This document shows positions 10,049 through 20,417 of a DNA stretch of 64,000 bases, piece after piece. A model generated the notes under the pieces. It was not told the origin of the DNA, made no database searches, and saw only the letters and a list, made by a program, of their open reading frames with translations. The stretch is from NCBI GenBank assembly GCA_028873965.1, contig JAPPMU010000020.1:64097-128096 (forward strand), in the 5' to 3' direction. Numbering within the stretch: position 1 is the stretch's first letter; each line of letters starts with the position of its first letter. The stretch is from Chloroflexota bacterium. Its GTDB lineage: Bacteria; Chloroflexota; Dehalococcoidia; Lucifugimonadales; UBA3495. The position numbers were made by a program, and so were the translations under genes.

Positions 10049-11589
10049 TTCCCTATTCGATTGTATATTTTGGCAGAATCGTTGCCCAAGGCGATGGCAA
10101 CGTCGTTGAAATCCGATGGATAAAGGCCGGATTCGTCCAACCTAAGTTCAACAACCTCCGAACCTCTGGGGCGGGTTTTCGGCCGGAACAGCCAGACGCC
10201 CACCTGGTCAGCGGTCAAGGCGGCGTCGCTGACGGAAACAGTTGACAGCTCATCGGGCGGCAGTTGCGAACGCTGCACCACGTTGGCGAGTTCTTCCAGT
10301 ATCCACTCGCTGTGGGTGGTGATGATGACGCGGTACCTCTGCTGCACCAGCTTGGCCAACTGGCGGGTGAGCTTCACCTGTGCATCCGGGTGGAGGTGGG
10401 ACTCCGGCTCTTCGATGATGAGAACGTTGCCGGGTTGTACGAGGTGGCGGAGGTACAGTACTACCGGGGCCAGATCCGACACCATGGAAGAGGCGTGCAT
10501 CAAGGGCAGGCCCTCTTTCCAGCGTCCGGGACGATAGGTGAATTGCGGGTAGTTGATGAGTTCAGACCGCTCGACACTCACTACGCCGCCGAGAATGTTC
10601 TCCTCTATCTGCTGGCCAATATCTAGATTGCTCTTCGGTCGCCGATCTGTACCCTGCCAATCGGTACGTTGGTCAATCCGAATAAGTTGGCTGATAAAAT
10701 CGGCCAAGACGCCGGATAGCAAGGGCGTCCGTGATACAGGCCGTAGCCCAGCCATCGGCGCACTGTCAATCATCGCGCTGACGATGGCGCTGTGAGCGTG
10801 CATCACGCCGGTGCGGTCGGCGGGGAGGTAGAACCCTCGTGAGGCGAGACCGCCCACTACCTGACGCAGCGCCAGATCCATCAGCGAACTAATCGACTCT
10901 AGATACCCAATGGGCCAAGCATCCTCATCGCCAATCCGTCCCGGTGTCGCGCCCTCAATTTTTAGCAAACCCAAATGTAAATAGGTCTGTTCCAAGTCAG
11001 CAGTACGAAAATGGACCTGTCTGGGCATTGAGGTTCTGAACTCCGCCCCGTGCGCGTCAAGGGACAGCGTTTGCTCCAACACATCAGTATCATTGGGACG
11101 GTGGTGCCGGATTGCCACGAGAGCTCGTTCCGGTGAACCCTTTCGTACTAGCGCTTCGGTTGCATCCAAACCGAAGCACCGCAGGATTTCTGAGCTTATG
11201 TTGCCTCCCAATTTGTCAAATTCCCAGCGTAGAAATTCGACAATGCCATCAGGCAACTCTAACACTGTGCTCGCGTCATCACGCGACTCGATTATGTCAG
11301 AAACCGACCGAGCAAGCTGCGCAAATGCGGCGGTTGCTTCTTCCGTGTGTTCCGGCACAGTAGTTCCAATCTGCGATCTCCAGAGTCCGTAACGAAGCGA
11401 CCCCGGCGATCCACCTATGGCGCCGAATACCTGGTGCAAGGCATACAAAAGTACGGCCAAGTAGGATTTGCCGGTATTGCTGGGGCCGATGAATACGGTC
11501 ATCGGGCGCAGGTCAAGCTTGGCATGGACTATCGGGCCGAAGTCCTTGACCTCGACTTCGAGGCGGCTTTGTGGCAGAGGGCTGCTCAT
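10045..11589 (-). CDS. AAA_15/OLD-like ABC-type ATPase
   Basis: Walker A GPSNTGKS; Walker B VLIIEEPESHLHPDAQ; H-loop VIITTHSEWIL. Confidence 0.85.
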   Translation of the reverse strand: MSSPLPQSRLEVEVKDFGPIVHAKLDLRPMTVFIGPSNTGKSYLAVLLYALHQVFGAIGGSPGSLRYGLWRSQIGTTVPEHTEEATAAFAQLARSVSDIIESRDDASTVLELPDGIVEFLRWEFDKLGGNISSEILRCFGLDATEALVRKGSPERALVAIRHHRPNDTDVLEQTLSLDAHGAEFRTSMPRQVHFRTADLEQTYLHLGLLKIEGATPGRIGDEDAWPIGYLESISSLMDLALRQVVGGLASRGFYLPADRTGVMHAHSAIVSAMIDSAPMAGLRPVSRTPLLSGVLADFISQLIRIDQRTDWQGTDRRPKSNLDIGQQIEENILGGVVSVERSELINYPQFTYRPGRWKEGLPLMHASSMVSDLAPVVLYLRHLVQPGNVLIIEEPESHLHPDAQVKLTRQLAKLVQQRYRVIITTHSEWILEELANVVQRSQLPPDELSTVSVSDAALTADQVGVWLFRPKTRPRGSEVVELRLDESGLYPSDFNDVAIALGNDSAKIYNRIGK

Positions 11590-11603
11590 GTTAGTTTCCT
11601 ATG

Positions 11604-12208
11604 CTAATCGAGCAAGTTCGGCTGTCCTGATCGCCGCTCACGCCATCCTCGGCATAATTCGCTAACAGTGTAAAGTTCAACCTCGGCGTGTTCGGCAAGG
11701 CGTACAACACTCGCGTCGTAGCCCGTTCCCACAACTACTCGACTCGTGAACTTGTAATGTCCCCATGCGTCTTGGATCAGTTTCTTGAGTCCTTTCGGAT
11801 CCCATATTCGCCCTATCCCTGTTCCATCTCCTCCTGAGTACCGGACGAGATGCCACGTCATATCTTCTGCGCTCATCTCGCTGATGGCCAGCGCGTAATC
11901 GAGAACTTGAGCGATGTGTTCCCTGCGGATTTTGCGTGCCTTGAGCTCGTAAACCGTCGGGAAGCTGTCTCCCCAAACGACGTCTGGGTCAACGTGAAAT
12001 CCATACCTGAAGGGTCGCTTACCCACCAAGCCAAACAGGTCCAAAACCCCGGATTCCACTGGAAGTTGCCGGCCGCAGAAAAACGGAGCGGGATCGAACA
12101 AATCGGGAACCACAATCAGCGCGATCTCAAGTTCCTCCTCGCTGAATTGTCCGGTTTCCAGCTTTAGGATTTGGCGCAACTTCTCGTCGTCTGATGCAGG
12201 CAAAGTAA

Positions 12209-12212
<4 letters not shown>
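11604..12212 (-). CDS. Hypothetical, PD-(D/E)XK nuclease-like
   Basis: ESGVLDLFGLV...PTVYELKARKIRREHIAQVLDYA (D-ELK-Q); start MITLPASD overlaps the EVE stop as ATGA. Confidence 0.55.
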
Positions 12213-12688
<476 letters not shown>

Positions 12689-12743
12689 GGGGTTAACTCC
12701 AGAGACGGACCCAAGAAAAACGAGCGGGGTGGGCCTGGGCCTG

Positions 12744-12771
12744 GGTTCCTGCTTTCGCAGGAACGACGGAC
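12744..12771. repeat. REP-like hairpin (ggttcctgctttcgcaggaacgac)
   Basis: gttcctgc-tttc-gcaggaac inverted repeat; related copies near 20318, 23360, 29902, 53900. Confidence 0.7.
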
Positions 12772-12817
12772 TGGTGGCCGGGTTTAGATCACGACGGCGA
12801 CGTGATGCAGGACCGCG

Positions 12818-13162
12818 CTATACGGCGTCGGAGCCGTGCTCGCCGGTACGGATACGGATGGCATCCCCGACGGGATAAATGAAGATCTTGCCGTCGCCTG
12901 GCGCCCCCGTGATGGCGTTGGTACGGATAACGTCCACTGCCTTGTCGGTGTCCTCGTCGTTGACCACGACCTCCACCTTTACCTTGGGCAGCATGTCGAT
13001 GCGATAGGTTCCGAGGCCGCGGGCCGCGGTGACTTCCACGCCTCCCTGGTTGCCCCGGCCGGACACCTGGGTTGCAGTCAGGCCCACGATGCCGGCTTCG
13101 CTGAGGGCATCTTTAACGACGTCGAGACGTTCCGGACGGAAGATGGCTTCGATTTTGTTCAT
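12818..13162 (-). CDS. P-II family nitrogen regulatory protein
   Basis: MNKIEAIFRPERLDVVKDAL...LPKVKVEVVVNDEDTDKAVDVIRTNAITGAPGDGKIFIYPV. Confidence 0.9.
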   Translation of the reverse strand: MNKIEAIFRPERLDVVKDALSEAGIVGLTATQVSGRGNQGGVEVTAARGLGTYRIDMLPKVKVEVVVNDEDTDKAVDVIRTNAITGAPGDGKIFIYPVGDAIRIRTGEHGSDAV

Positions 13163-13243
13163 TGGGTTTGCACCTCGCTGGACTCAATTGTAATCGTTAT
13201 GTCGCCTGAAACGCATGTGAATCACAGGCTCACGCGAAGCCAG

Positions 13244-13375
13244 TTTGTCATCGTGAGGAGCGAAGCGACGTAGGGACCTCGTTCTCAGAGAGGCATCCGC
13301 TAACTGGACGAGATTGCCGCCCCCGCATCGAGCGCGGGGTCGCAATGACAGGTTGGGGAAAGTGGGTGCGCATGA
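13244..13375. repeat. MITE-like intergenic element
   Basis: tttgtcatcgtgaggagcgaagcgacgtag...gagattgcc...cgcaatgaca...gtgggtgcgcatgag; outer ends inverted (GCGtaCCCA-type). Confidence 0.55.
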
Positions 13376-13402
13376 GAGACCATAGAATCAGTAGAGCGCC
13401 GG

Positions 13403-15034
13403 CTATCTCCGGATCTGGATGCCGGCGGTCTCGCGGTCGAAGCAACCCGAGATGAGGTCCTCGCGTTCCTGGCGCAGAACGTCTTTTCTGACCCGCAGAC
13501 TGGGCGTTCGCGGCAGTTCGTCGCGGATTTCGATATAGCGGGGAACCTTGAAGTAGGCCAGGCGGTCGGCGCACCAGTAAATGACGTCCTCGGGCTGCGG
13601 GGACGCGCCGGGCCGCGGCGTGATGTAGGCCTTGACCTCGTCCTCGCCCAGTTCCGACGGGACCGCGATGATGGCGCAGTCAAGCACATGCTCGTGACTC
13701 TTGATCACATCCTCGACTTCCTGAGACGAGATATTCTCGCCACGGCGACGGATGACATCCTTCTTGCGGTCGACGAAGTACAGATAGTTGTCGTCGTCAA
13801 GCCAGCCCAGGTCGCCGGTGAAGAGCCAGCCGTCGCGCAGGGAAGCGCCGGTTTCGGCCTCGTTGCGCCAGTAGCCGGCCATGGTGGCGGGGTTACGAAT
13901 GGTGATCTCGCCGGGCTGGCCGTTGGCGACGGGATTGCCGCTGTCGTCAACGATGCGCACGGTGTTTTCGAAGGCGGCGTCGGGATGCTTGCGGGGCTGC
14001 CCCGACGAGTTGGGACGGCGCTCGCCGCGGATGGTCTCGATGGTGCCATAGCAGGTCTCGGTCATGCCGAAGCCGACGATGATGTCGGTGCCGAAGCGCT
14101 GCTCGAACTCCGCGAGGAACTCGGGCGAAAAGGCCGGTGAGCCGTAGAAAAGGCGGACAGTGTTGTCGGCGTCGTCGCGCTGCGGATCATTCTTGGCCAA
14201 GACGGGCATCATCATGCCGATGAAGTTGACGACGGTGGCGCGGGCGTCGCGCACCTGATCCCAGAAACGCGAGGCGCTGAAACGGTCCTGCACGATCAGC
14301 GTGGCGCCGGACGCCAGGGTGCCCATGGTGCTGTAGTACTGGGCGTTGGCGTGGAAGTAGGGCAGGCAGGTGAAAAAGCGGTCGTCGGGCGTGGCCTGGG
14401 TCCACATGGCGAAACCCTGGCCGGCCGACACGTACATCTGATGAGTAACCTGAACGCCCTTGGGATTGCCAGTGGTGCCAGAGGTGTACTGGAGCATGGA
14501 GATGTCGGTGGGAGCCACCGGGGGAAGCTCCGCGATCTCGGGGGACTGGGCCAGCAGATCCGAGTACCGGCTCCATCCAGAAGGCGGGGCGCCGTCACCC
14601 ACGAACAGGCGATGGCGGACGCAGGGGGCGATGTCGGCTGCCTGGGTGGCAGTGTCCAGCAGGCTCTCGTGGGCGACCAGGGCGGAAGCCTCCGCGTTGT
14701 TCAGTATGAAGGCCATCTCATCGCGCCGATACGCCGTGTTGATGGTGACGGCGATACCACCGATGAGCGAGAGTCCGAACCAGGTGTACAGAACCTCGGG
14801 GACGTTGGGGAGGAACAGGCAGACGCGGTCGCCGTGGCCGATGCCCAATTCGCGGAACATGGTGGCCGCGGAGCGGCAGCGACGATAGAAGTCGGAGTAG
14901 GTGATCTGCTGCCCGGCGATCTCGACAAAGATCTTGTCGGGATTGGACCTGACCACAATCTCCAGGAATTCACCGAGGGATTTTTCCCACGATTGGCGAT
15001 CGGGAAGGGGCTCCAGGCCGAGTATGTTACTCAT
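13403..15034 (-). CDS. AMP-dependent acyl-CoA synthetase/ligase
   Basis: MLQYTSGTTGNPKGVQVTHQ, GFGMTETCYGT, LFTGDLGWLDDDNYLYFVDRKKDVIRRRGENISS. Confidence 0.92.
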   Translation of the reverse strand: MSNILGLEPLPDRQSWEKSLGEFLEIVVRSNPDKIFVEIAGQQITYSDFYRRCRSAATMFRELGIGHGDRVCLFLPNVPEVLYTWFGLSLIGGIAVTINTAYRRDEMAFILNNAEASALVAHESLLDTATQAADIAPCVRHRLFVGDGAPPSGWSRYSDLLAQSPEIAELPPVAPTDISMLQYTSGTTGNPKGVQVTHQMYVSAGQGFAMWTQATPDDRFFTCLPYFHANAQYYSTMGTLASGATLIVQDRFSASRFWDQVRDARATVVNFIGMMMPVLAKNDPQRDDADNTVRLFYGSPAFSPEFLAEFEQRFGTDIIVGFGMTETCYGTIETIRGERRPNSSGQPRKHPDAAFENTVRIVDDSGNPVANGQPGEITIRNPATMAGYWRNEAETGASLRDGWLFTGDLGWLDDDNYLYFVDRKKDVIRRRGENISSQEVEDVIKSHEHVLDCAIIAVPSELGEDEVKAYITPRPGASPQPEDVIYWCADRLAYFKVPRYIEIRDELPRTPSLRVRKDVLRQEREDLISGCFDRETAGIQIRR

Positions 15035-15309
15035 AAGTAAGCTCGGATGCGGACGGCTGCGAACCTGCGGCCGGCGACAGATTACGTAGGCTTCACGCTA
15101 TCATGCGAGTTGGGGGCGGTCAAGCGACAAACGAACCACGCATTCGGGCAACGCTGCGATGGACGCGGCCACGGCAGGACTGACTTGGGCGGTCTCGTAT
15201 CCGCCTCCCTCAAACGCAGAGAAATCCGCCGCCGGATGACTGCCCGTGCTAAAATTGCCGGCGCTTGCGTGAGCCAATCGCACCAAATCGTACCTGAAGG
15301 ACAGTCGAA

Positions 15310-15564
15310 TTGCAGGTAACTGGCAGAGGCGTTTGGATCGCCTTGACCTCCGCAATATTCTGGGCCGCATCTCTGGCGGCAATGCTCGCCGGCGGGTATG
15401 TGGTGGCGGTGGGTACCCCTTGCCTCTGCGCCGACATCAACGGCCTGATGCTTGGCGGAGGTCTGGTCATAATCCTGGTCAGCGCCGCCATGCTGCTCTG
15501 GTCCCGGGATTTGGCGCGTCTGATCGTTGACAGGCTGACCAGACTGGCAACTCAGCAGAAATAG
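15310..15564 (+). CDS. Small hypothetical membrane protein
   Basis: 84 aa, two hydrophobic segments; TGCTAAAAT extended -10 at 15247. Confidence 0.4.
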   Translation: MQVTGRGVWIALTSAIFWAASLAAMLAGGYVVAVGTPCLCADINGLMLGGGLVIILVSAAMLLWSRDLARLIVDRLTRLATQQK

Positions 15565-15723
15565 CCGCCGCGCGCAACCAGCGCCGTCACCGTCCAGTGC
15601 CGATCTTCGCAGGAAACGTCTACTTGCGAGCGCCGAGGTGGAACGCCGTGGACCGGCACGCTCCACCAGGAAAGTTCGGAGCAGCGCTGTCCCCAGCCAA
15701 CTCCCGATCCAACCGACTCCGGG

Positions 15724-16626
15724 CTAGAGCTGACGCAGCTTGGGATCCAGCCGATCCCTGAGCCAGTCCCCGAACACGTTGAACGCGATCACAACCATGG
15801 TTATCGCAACGCCGGGGATGATGGAAATCCACCACGCGGTGGCGACCTTAGCCCGGCCGTCAGCGACCATCTGTCCCCATGATGGCGTGGGCGGAGGGAT
15901 TCCGGCGCCGAGGAAGCTTAGGGAAGCTTCGGTCAGGATGACCAGGCCGACGTGCAACGTCAACATGACCATGAAGGAATTGAAAACGTTGGGCATTATG
16001 TGAACGAACATGATCCGGGTGCTGGAGCAACCGTGGACGTGAGCCAGCGCGACAAAATCGTTGTCTTTGAGTCCCAGCACCTCGCCTCGCGTGACCCGGG
16101 CAAATCTCGCCCAGAGAATCAGGGTCACGGCAAGGACCACGGTCAGCAGGCCTTGCCCCATGGTGACTGCCAACAATAAAGCGAACAGAATTGTCGGGAA
16201 GGCAAGGGTGGCGTCCACCGCCCTCATGATGAACGTGTCGGTCTTGCCGCCCGCGTAGCCCGACAGCAGGCCCAGAACGCCGCCAATCGCGCCACCGGCC
16301 AAAAGGGCGGTGAACGCCACGATCAGGCTGACCCGGGCGCCGTAGATCAAACGGCTGAGAATGTCCCGACCGAGGATGTCGGTGCCCAACAAATACTTGG
16401 CCTCTCCTTCCGCCTGCCAAGCCGGCGGCTTGAGCTTGTCCCGGAGAGACTGCTTGGTTGGTGAATGAGGGGCGATCAGTGGCGCGAAGATGGCCGCGAA
16501 GATCATCAGTGCGATGATGACCACGGGTATCCAGGGCATCCGCTTGAGTTCGTACTTCAGCCGCTCCTGGCGGTCGCCCGATACCTCCAGTACCTGCACG
16601 CTGGTATCTACGCGGTCACTGGCCAT
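15724..16626 (-). CDS. Peptide ABC transporter permease (DppC-like)
   Basis: LLGTDILGRDILSRLIYGARVSL, MPNVFNSFMV, EASLSFLGAGIPPPTPSWG. Confidence 0.93.
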   Translation of the reverse strand: MASDRVDTSVQVLEVSGDRQERLKYELKRMPWIPVVIIALMIFAAIFAPLIAPHSPTKQSLRDKLKPPAWQAEGEAKYLLGTDILGRDILSRLIYGARVSLIVAFTALLAGGAIGGVLGLLSGYAGGKTDTFIMRAVDATLAFPTILFALLLAVTMGQGLLTVVLAVTLILWARFARVTRGEVLGLKDNDFVALAHVHGCSSTRIMFVHIMPNVFNSFMVMLTLHVGLVILTEASLSFLGAGIPPPTPSWGQMVADGRAKVATAWWISIIPGVAITMVVIAFNVFGDWLRDRLDPKLRQL

Positions 16627-16633
16627 GTCGCTC

Positions 16634-17551
16634 CTAGTCGTACCGGATCCTGGGATTGATGTAGGCGTAGAGAATATCGACGACCAGGTTGACGCCGAGG
16701 ATGATTACTGCATCCAGCAGGATCACCGCCTGCAGCAGAGGAAAGTCGCGTTGTGCCACGGCGTCAATGGTGAGGCGGCCGATGCCCGGCCACGCAAACA
16801 CGGTCTCGGTCACGATGGCCCCGGTTACAAACCCACCGACAAAAACGCCGAAGAGCGTCAGCACCGGGATCAGGGCGTTGCGCAGGCAATGCTTCCAGAA
16901 GACCTTCCACTCCTGCAAACCTTTAATCCGGGCGAGCTTGACGTACTCGGTATCCAGCACCTCGAGCATGCTGGAACGGATCAGCCGCATGATCCCAGCG
17001 ATGGAGAACGTGCCCAGGGTGAACGCGGGCAGGATGTAGTGGGATGGTCCGCCCATTCTCCCAGGTGGGAGAACGTCCAGCCACACGCTGAATACGTAAA
17101 TGCAGACGATGGCGATCCAGAAATTTGGGGTAGCCACCCCGAACACGGCGATGGCGCCAGCCACCTGGTCGATCCAAGTGCCGCGTTTGACGGCCGCGAT
17201 GACCCCCAATGGAATGGCAACGCCCACCGCAATCAACATTGACAGCGGCAACAGCTTCAGCGTGTTGGGCAGCCGCTCGAAGAAAAGCTCGGCCGCCGGT
17301 TTCTTGTAGACGAGCGAGTCGCCGAAGTCGCCGCGGACGATACCGGTGAGAAACACGAAGAGCTGGACGTGGTACGGGCGGTCGAGGCCCAGGTTCCGCT
17401 CGATGAACTGGCGCTCTTCCTCGGTGGCATCTTCGGGCACCATTAGGTCCGCCGGATTCCCGGTTGCCCGGGCGAGGGCGAACACGATCAGCGCGACTAT
17501 GAATAGCAGGACAATGCCCTGCAAAAGCCGGTTGAGGATGTATTTTTGCAA
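16634..17551 (-). CDS. Peptide ABC transporter permease (DppB-like)
   Basis: MQKYILNRLLQGIVLLF, GLDRPYHVQLFVFL, FVGGFVTGAIVTETVFAWPGIGRLTIDAV. Confidence 0.93.
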   Translation of the reverse strand: MQKYILNRLLQGIVLLFIVALIVFALARATGNPADLMVPEDATEEERQFIERNLGLDRPYHVQLFVFLTGIVRGDFGDSLVYKKPAAELFFERLPNTLKLLPLSMLIAVGVAIPLGVIAAVKRGTWIDQVAGAIAVFGVATPNFWIAIVCIYVFSVWLDVLPPGRMGGPSHYILPAFTLGTFSIAGIMRLIRSSMLEVLDTEYVKLARIKGLQEWKVFWKHCLRNALIPVLTLFGVFVGGFVTGAIVTETVFAWPGIGRLTIDAVAQRDFPLLQAVILLDAVIILGVNLVVDILYAYINPRIRYD

Positions 17552-17696
17552 ATCCCCGACCTCTAAGGAATGGTTCGCGCCGGACTGTTCGGCCAGTGCC
17601 GGCGCGAAGAGAGTTTAGGGTCAGGGGCGGCGGCGCAGTTCCCGGGGCGTGCCCGGGAGAACGTGCTACCCCTGAAACGCGGGGGTTCAGACCCGA

Positions 17697-19568
17697 CTAC
17701 TGCCAGGGATTGCCCTCGGCGTGCGGGATACGCTGGAAGACATCACCAAGTTCTCCGCGACCGTAGATGCCCTGCCAGCGTCCCACGGTTTCCGGATTGG
17801 AGGCGTACAGGCTGACGCCCTGGACAATCGGTACACCGATCCACTGGTCGGCCACCAGCTGGATGATGGCGTTGGTAGCCTCGGCGCGCTTGGCATCGTC
17901 CCGCTCAGAGATGGCGATCTCGTGGAGGGCCAGATATTCTTCCACCAAGGGCGTCATGTGATTGCGATCACCAAAGGCGTAGTGGCCCTGATCCGGATGG
18001 AAGGTGGTCGCATAGCGAGGCACAGGAAGGGGCCGTCCAGCGTTTCGGAAGATGCTGACGGCGCCGTTGAAGCCCTCGCCCCACTCATCATGGCCCGGCG
18101 CTCGTGTCATGGGACTGAACACACCGCCCTCGATGATCTTGAGATCGGTTTCGATGCCAATCTCAGACCAGAAACCGGTGACGGCCTGGCTGAGGTCGTT
18201 CATGTACGGGGTGCCGGAGAAGTTGGTGCTCCAGAAAGTAACCTCGAAGCCGTCAGCATACCCGGCTTCAGCTAGAAGAGCCTTGGCCGCGTCCGGATCG
18301 TAGGCCAGGGCTTCTTCGCTCCACTTCTGCCAGCGAGGAACGTCAACGTCCACGCTGGTGGGGAAAGTAGCGAAGGGCATGGAAGGCCGCCCATAGCCGT
18401 TCAGGGTGAAGTCGATGATGTCCTGGCGGTTGATGGCCAGTGACATAGCCTGGCGAACGCGAATATCGCCGATGGGCAGGGCCTGAGCCTCGTCGAAGTA
18501 GAGACCCCAGAACTGGTAGATGAACATGCCCACGCCCTCGATAACCGTAAGCTGGGCGCCGGCGGCTTCCACCTCAGGAGCGGACTCCGGCACCAGGTCG
18601 ATGAGGTCGGCCTGGCCGGTGCGGACCATAGCCAGCTTGGTGCTCTCTTCGGGCACCAGAAGCAAGCTCAGGTTGGCGAAGTGGGGGATGCCGCGGTGCG
18701 ACTTGTCGAAGGCTTCATACCGGAAATAATCGCCCACGGAGTGCTCGGCGTACATCCAGGGGCCGCTGCCTACGGGCTCAGCGCGGAAACCCTCATCGCC
18801 CACGGTTTCGATGTAGTCCTTGGGCATGATCTGGCCGCCCTGGAACACCGCCCGGGTGAGCAGGCTCCAGAAGTGAGGCTTGGATCCGTCGGTGTGCATC
18901 CGCACGGTGAGATCATCAACAACCTCAATGGCTTCCTCGGACGGCTGCCTGAGCTGCCGGTTGAGGCGGTTGCCGTCGCCCACGACGCTTTCCTCGTGGA
19001 ACATGGTGCGCTCGATGCTGAACTTCACGTCGTGCGCGTCCAGCACTTCACCGTTGTGGAACACCAGGTCCGGAGCGATGTTGAAAGTCCAGCTACTGCC
19101 ATCGGGGTCTATTCCCCATTCCTGTGCCACTCCGGGGCCGACGCCGCCGTACTGGGACTCATAGTTGAACCCGAGGAGAGCGTCGTAGATGGGCGCCTGA
19201 TATTGGGCGTGCCCGGCGCGGGTTTGCAGAATGGGATCGGTGGTTTGGGAACCAAGGTTTTCAAGGGCGACGGTGAGCGTCCCTTCGGGGTCTCCAGTGC
19301 GGACGACGCCTTCGACCGGCGGCACCGGGGTGGCGACCACCAGCACTTCCTTGATTACCTCCACCTCTTTCTCAACCACCACTTCTTTTTCGACTTCCTT
19401 CTCGACCTCAACCTGCTCGGTGACTACCTTTTCAACCTCGACCTGCTCGGTCACGACGCGCGTGACCTCGACGATCTGAGGATCAGCGGGAGCCGCGGTT
19501 CCTCCGCAAGCCAGGACAAGCGCAAGGGATAACGCCAACGAACCGAGCCAGACTGACTTTAACGACAT
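17697..19568 (-). CDS. ABC transporter substrate-binding lipoprotein (SBP_bac_5 family)
   Basis: lipobox LALVLACGG; W-F-I-DLVFHNGEVLDAHDVKFSIER; charged VEVEK stalk; start set at MSLKSVWLG. Confidence 0.9.
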   Translation of the reverse strand: MSLKSVWLGSLALSLALVLACGGTAAPADPQIVEVTRVVTEQVEVEKVVTEQVEVEKEVEKEVVVEKEVEVIKEVLVVATPVPPVEGVVRTGDPEGTLTVALENLGSQTTDPILQTRAGHAQYQAPIYDALLGFNYESQYGGVGPGVAQEWGIDPDGSSWTFNIAPDLVFHNGEVLDAHDVKFSIERTMFHEESVVGDGNRLNRQLRQPSEEAIEVVDDLTVRMHTDGSKPHFWSLLTRAVFQGGQIMPKDYIETVGDEGFRAEPVGSGPWMYAEHSVGDYFRYEAFDKSHRGIPHFANLSLLLVPEESTKLAMVRTGQADLIDLVPESAPEVEAAGAQLTVIEGVGMFIYQFWGLYFDEAQALPIGDIRVRQAMSLAINRQDIIDFTLNGYGRPSMPFATFPTSVDVDVPRWQKWSEEALAYDPDAAKALLAEAGYADGFEVTFWSTNFSGTPYMNDLSQAVTGFWSEIGIETDLKIIEGGVFSPMTRAPGHDEWGEGFNGAVSIFRNAGRPLPVPRYATTFHPDQGHYAFGDRNHMTPLVEEYLALHEIAISERDDAKRAEATNAIIQLVADQWIGVPIVQGVSLYASNPETVGRWQGIYGRGELGDVFQRIPHAEGNPWQ

Positions 19569-19896
19569 ACGGTACCTCCAACACCCAACGCATGTGCGGC
19601 GCGCCGGGCACGTCATCGACGGACAATACACTCCTCAGGGGAGGCAGTCAACATTTTCGTTACGCTGGCCAGCCACGACGCAACGATTCAGGCTAATCCA
19701 ATTGGGACAATGGCGTCCTTCGGATATGGCGCGGGCGTGGGCCGTGAGTTAGCATGGGACGGTAAAATCAAAAGGAAATGGACTACAGCCGGGATTTGAC
19801 GCGGTCGTCTCAATTGACAGCAAACGGAGCGGATTTTAGACTCTGCTACCCATTTGCTACCCTGCCTGCATCCTCGGGTTGATTCCAGTTAAGTTT

Positions 19897-20304
19897 ATGG
19901 TCGTTTCAGTGGACGAAAAGTGCCTCCGGCTGACCGACGACCGCGGTGAGCGCGGCGTATTGTTGGGGATGCGGTGCCGACAGTGCGGCGTGTACGTTTT
20001 CGGGCCGGCGACGTTCTGCCAATCGTGCACGTCTTCCGACCTCGAAGCGGTCGAGTTAGCGCAACAGGGCACGTTGTTCAGCTTCACCATCGTGAGGGTG
20101 CCGCCTCCTGGCTGGCCGGGTCAGGTGCCGTACGTGCTCGGCGAGGTGGAATTGCCGGAAGGCCCGCACGTGTTGGCCGAGGTAATCGATTGCGACCACG
20201 GTGACCTGCGGGTGGGAATGTCGGTCGCGCTGGCCTTGCAGCCGGTGGAAATGGAAGGCGTCGCAAACTCGGAGCGCGTGGTGTACAAATGGCGGTCGGG
20301 ATAA
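19897..20304 (+). CDS. Zn-ribbon/OB-fold (DUF35) acyl-CoA-associated protein
   Basis: GMRCRQCGVYVFGPATFCQSC, FSFTIVRVPPPGWPGQVPYVLGEVELPEG; next to thiolase. Confidence 0.85.
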   Translation: MVVSVDEKCLRLTDDRGERGVLLGMRCRQCGVYVFGPATFCQSCTSSDLEAVELAQQGTLFSFTIVRVPPPGWPGQVPYVLGEVELPEGPHVLAEVIDCDHGDLRVGMSVALALQPVEMEGVANSERVVYKWRSG

Positions 20305-20317
20305 GTAAAAGTTACCT

Positions 20318-20397
20318 CGTCATTCCCGCGAAAGCGGGAATCCATAACGTCTTGGCACTTTAGGACTCTGGATTCCGGCTTTCGCCGGAATGACGGT
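20318..20397. repeat. Pair of REP-like hairpins
   Basis: cattcccgcgaaagcgggaat and gattccggctttcgccggaatgacgg. Confidence 0.75.
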
Positions 20398-20417
20398 CAG
20401 GTCAAATAGGGGGAATA

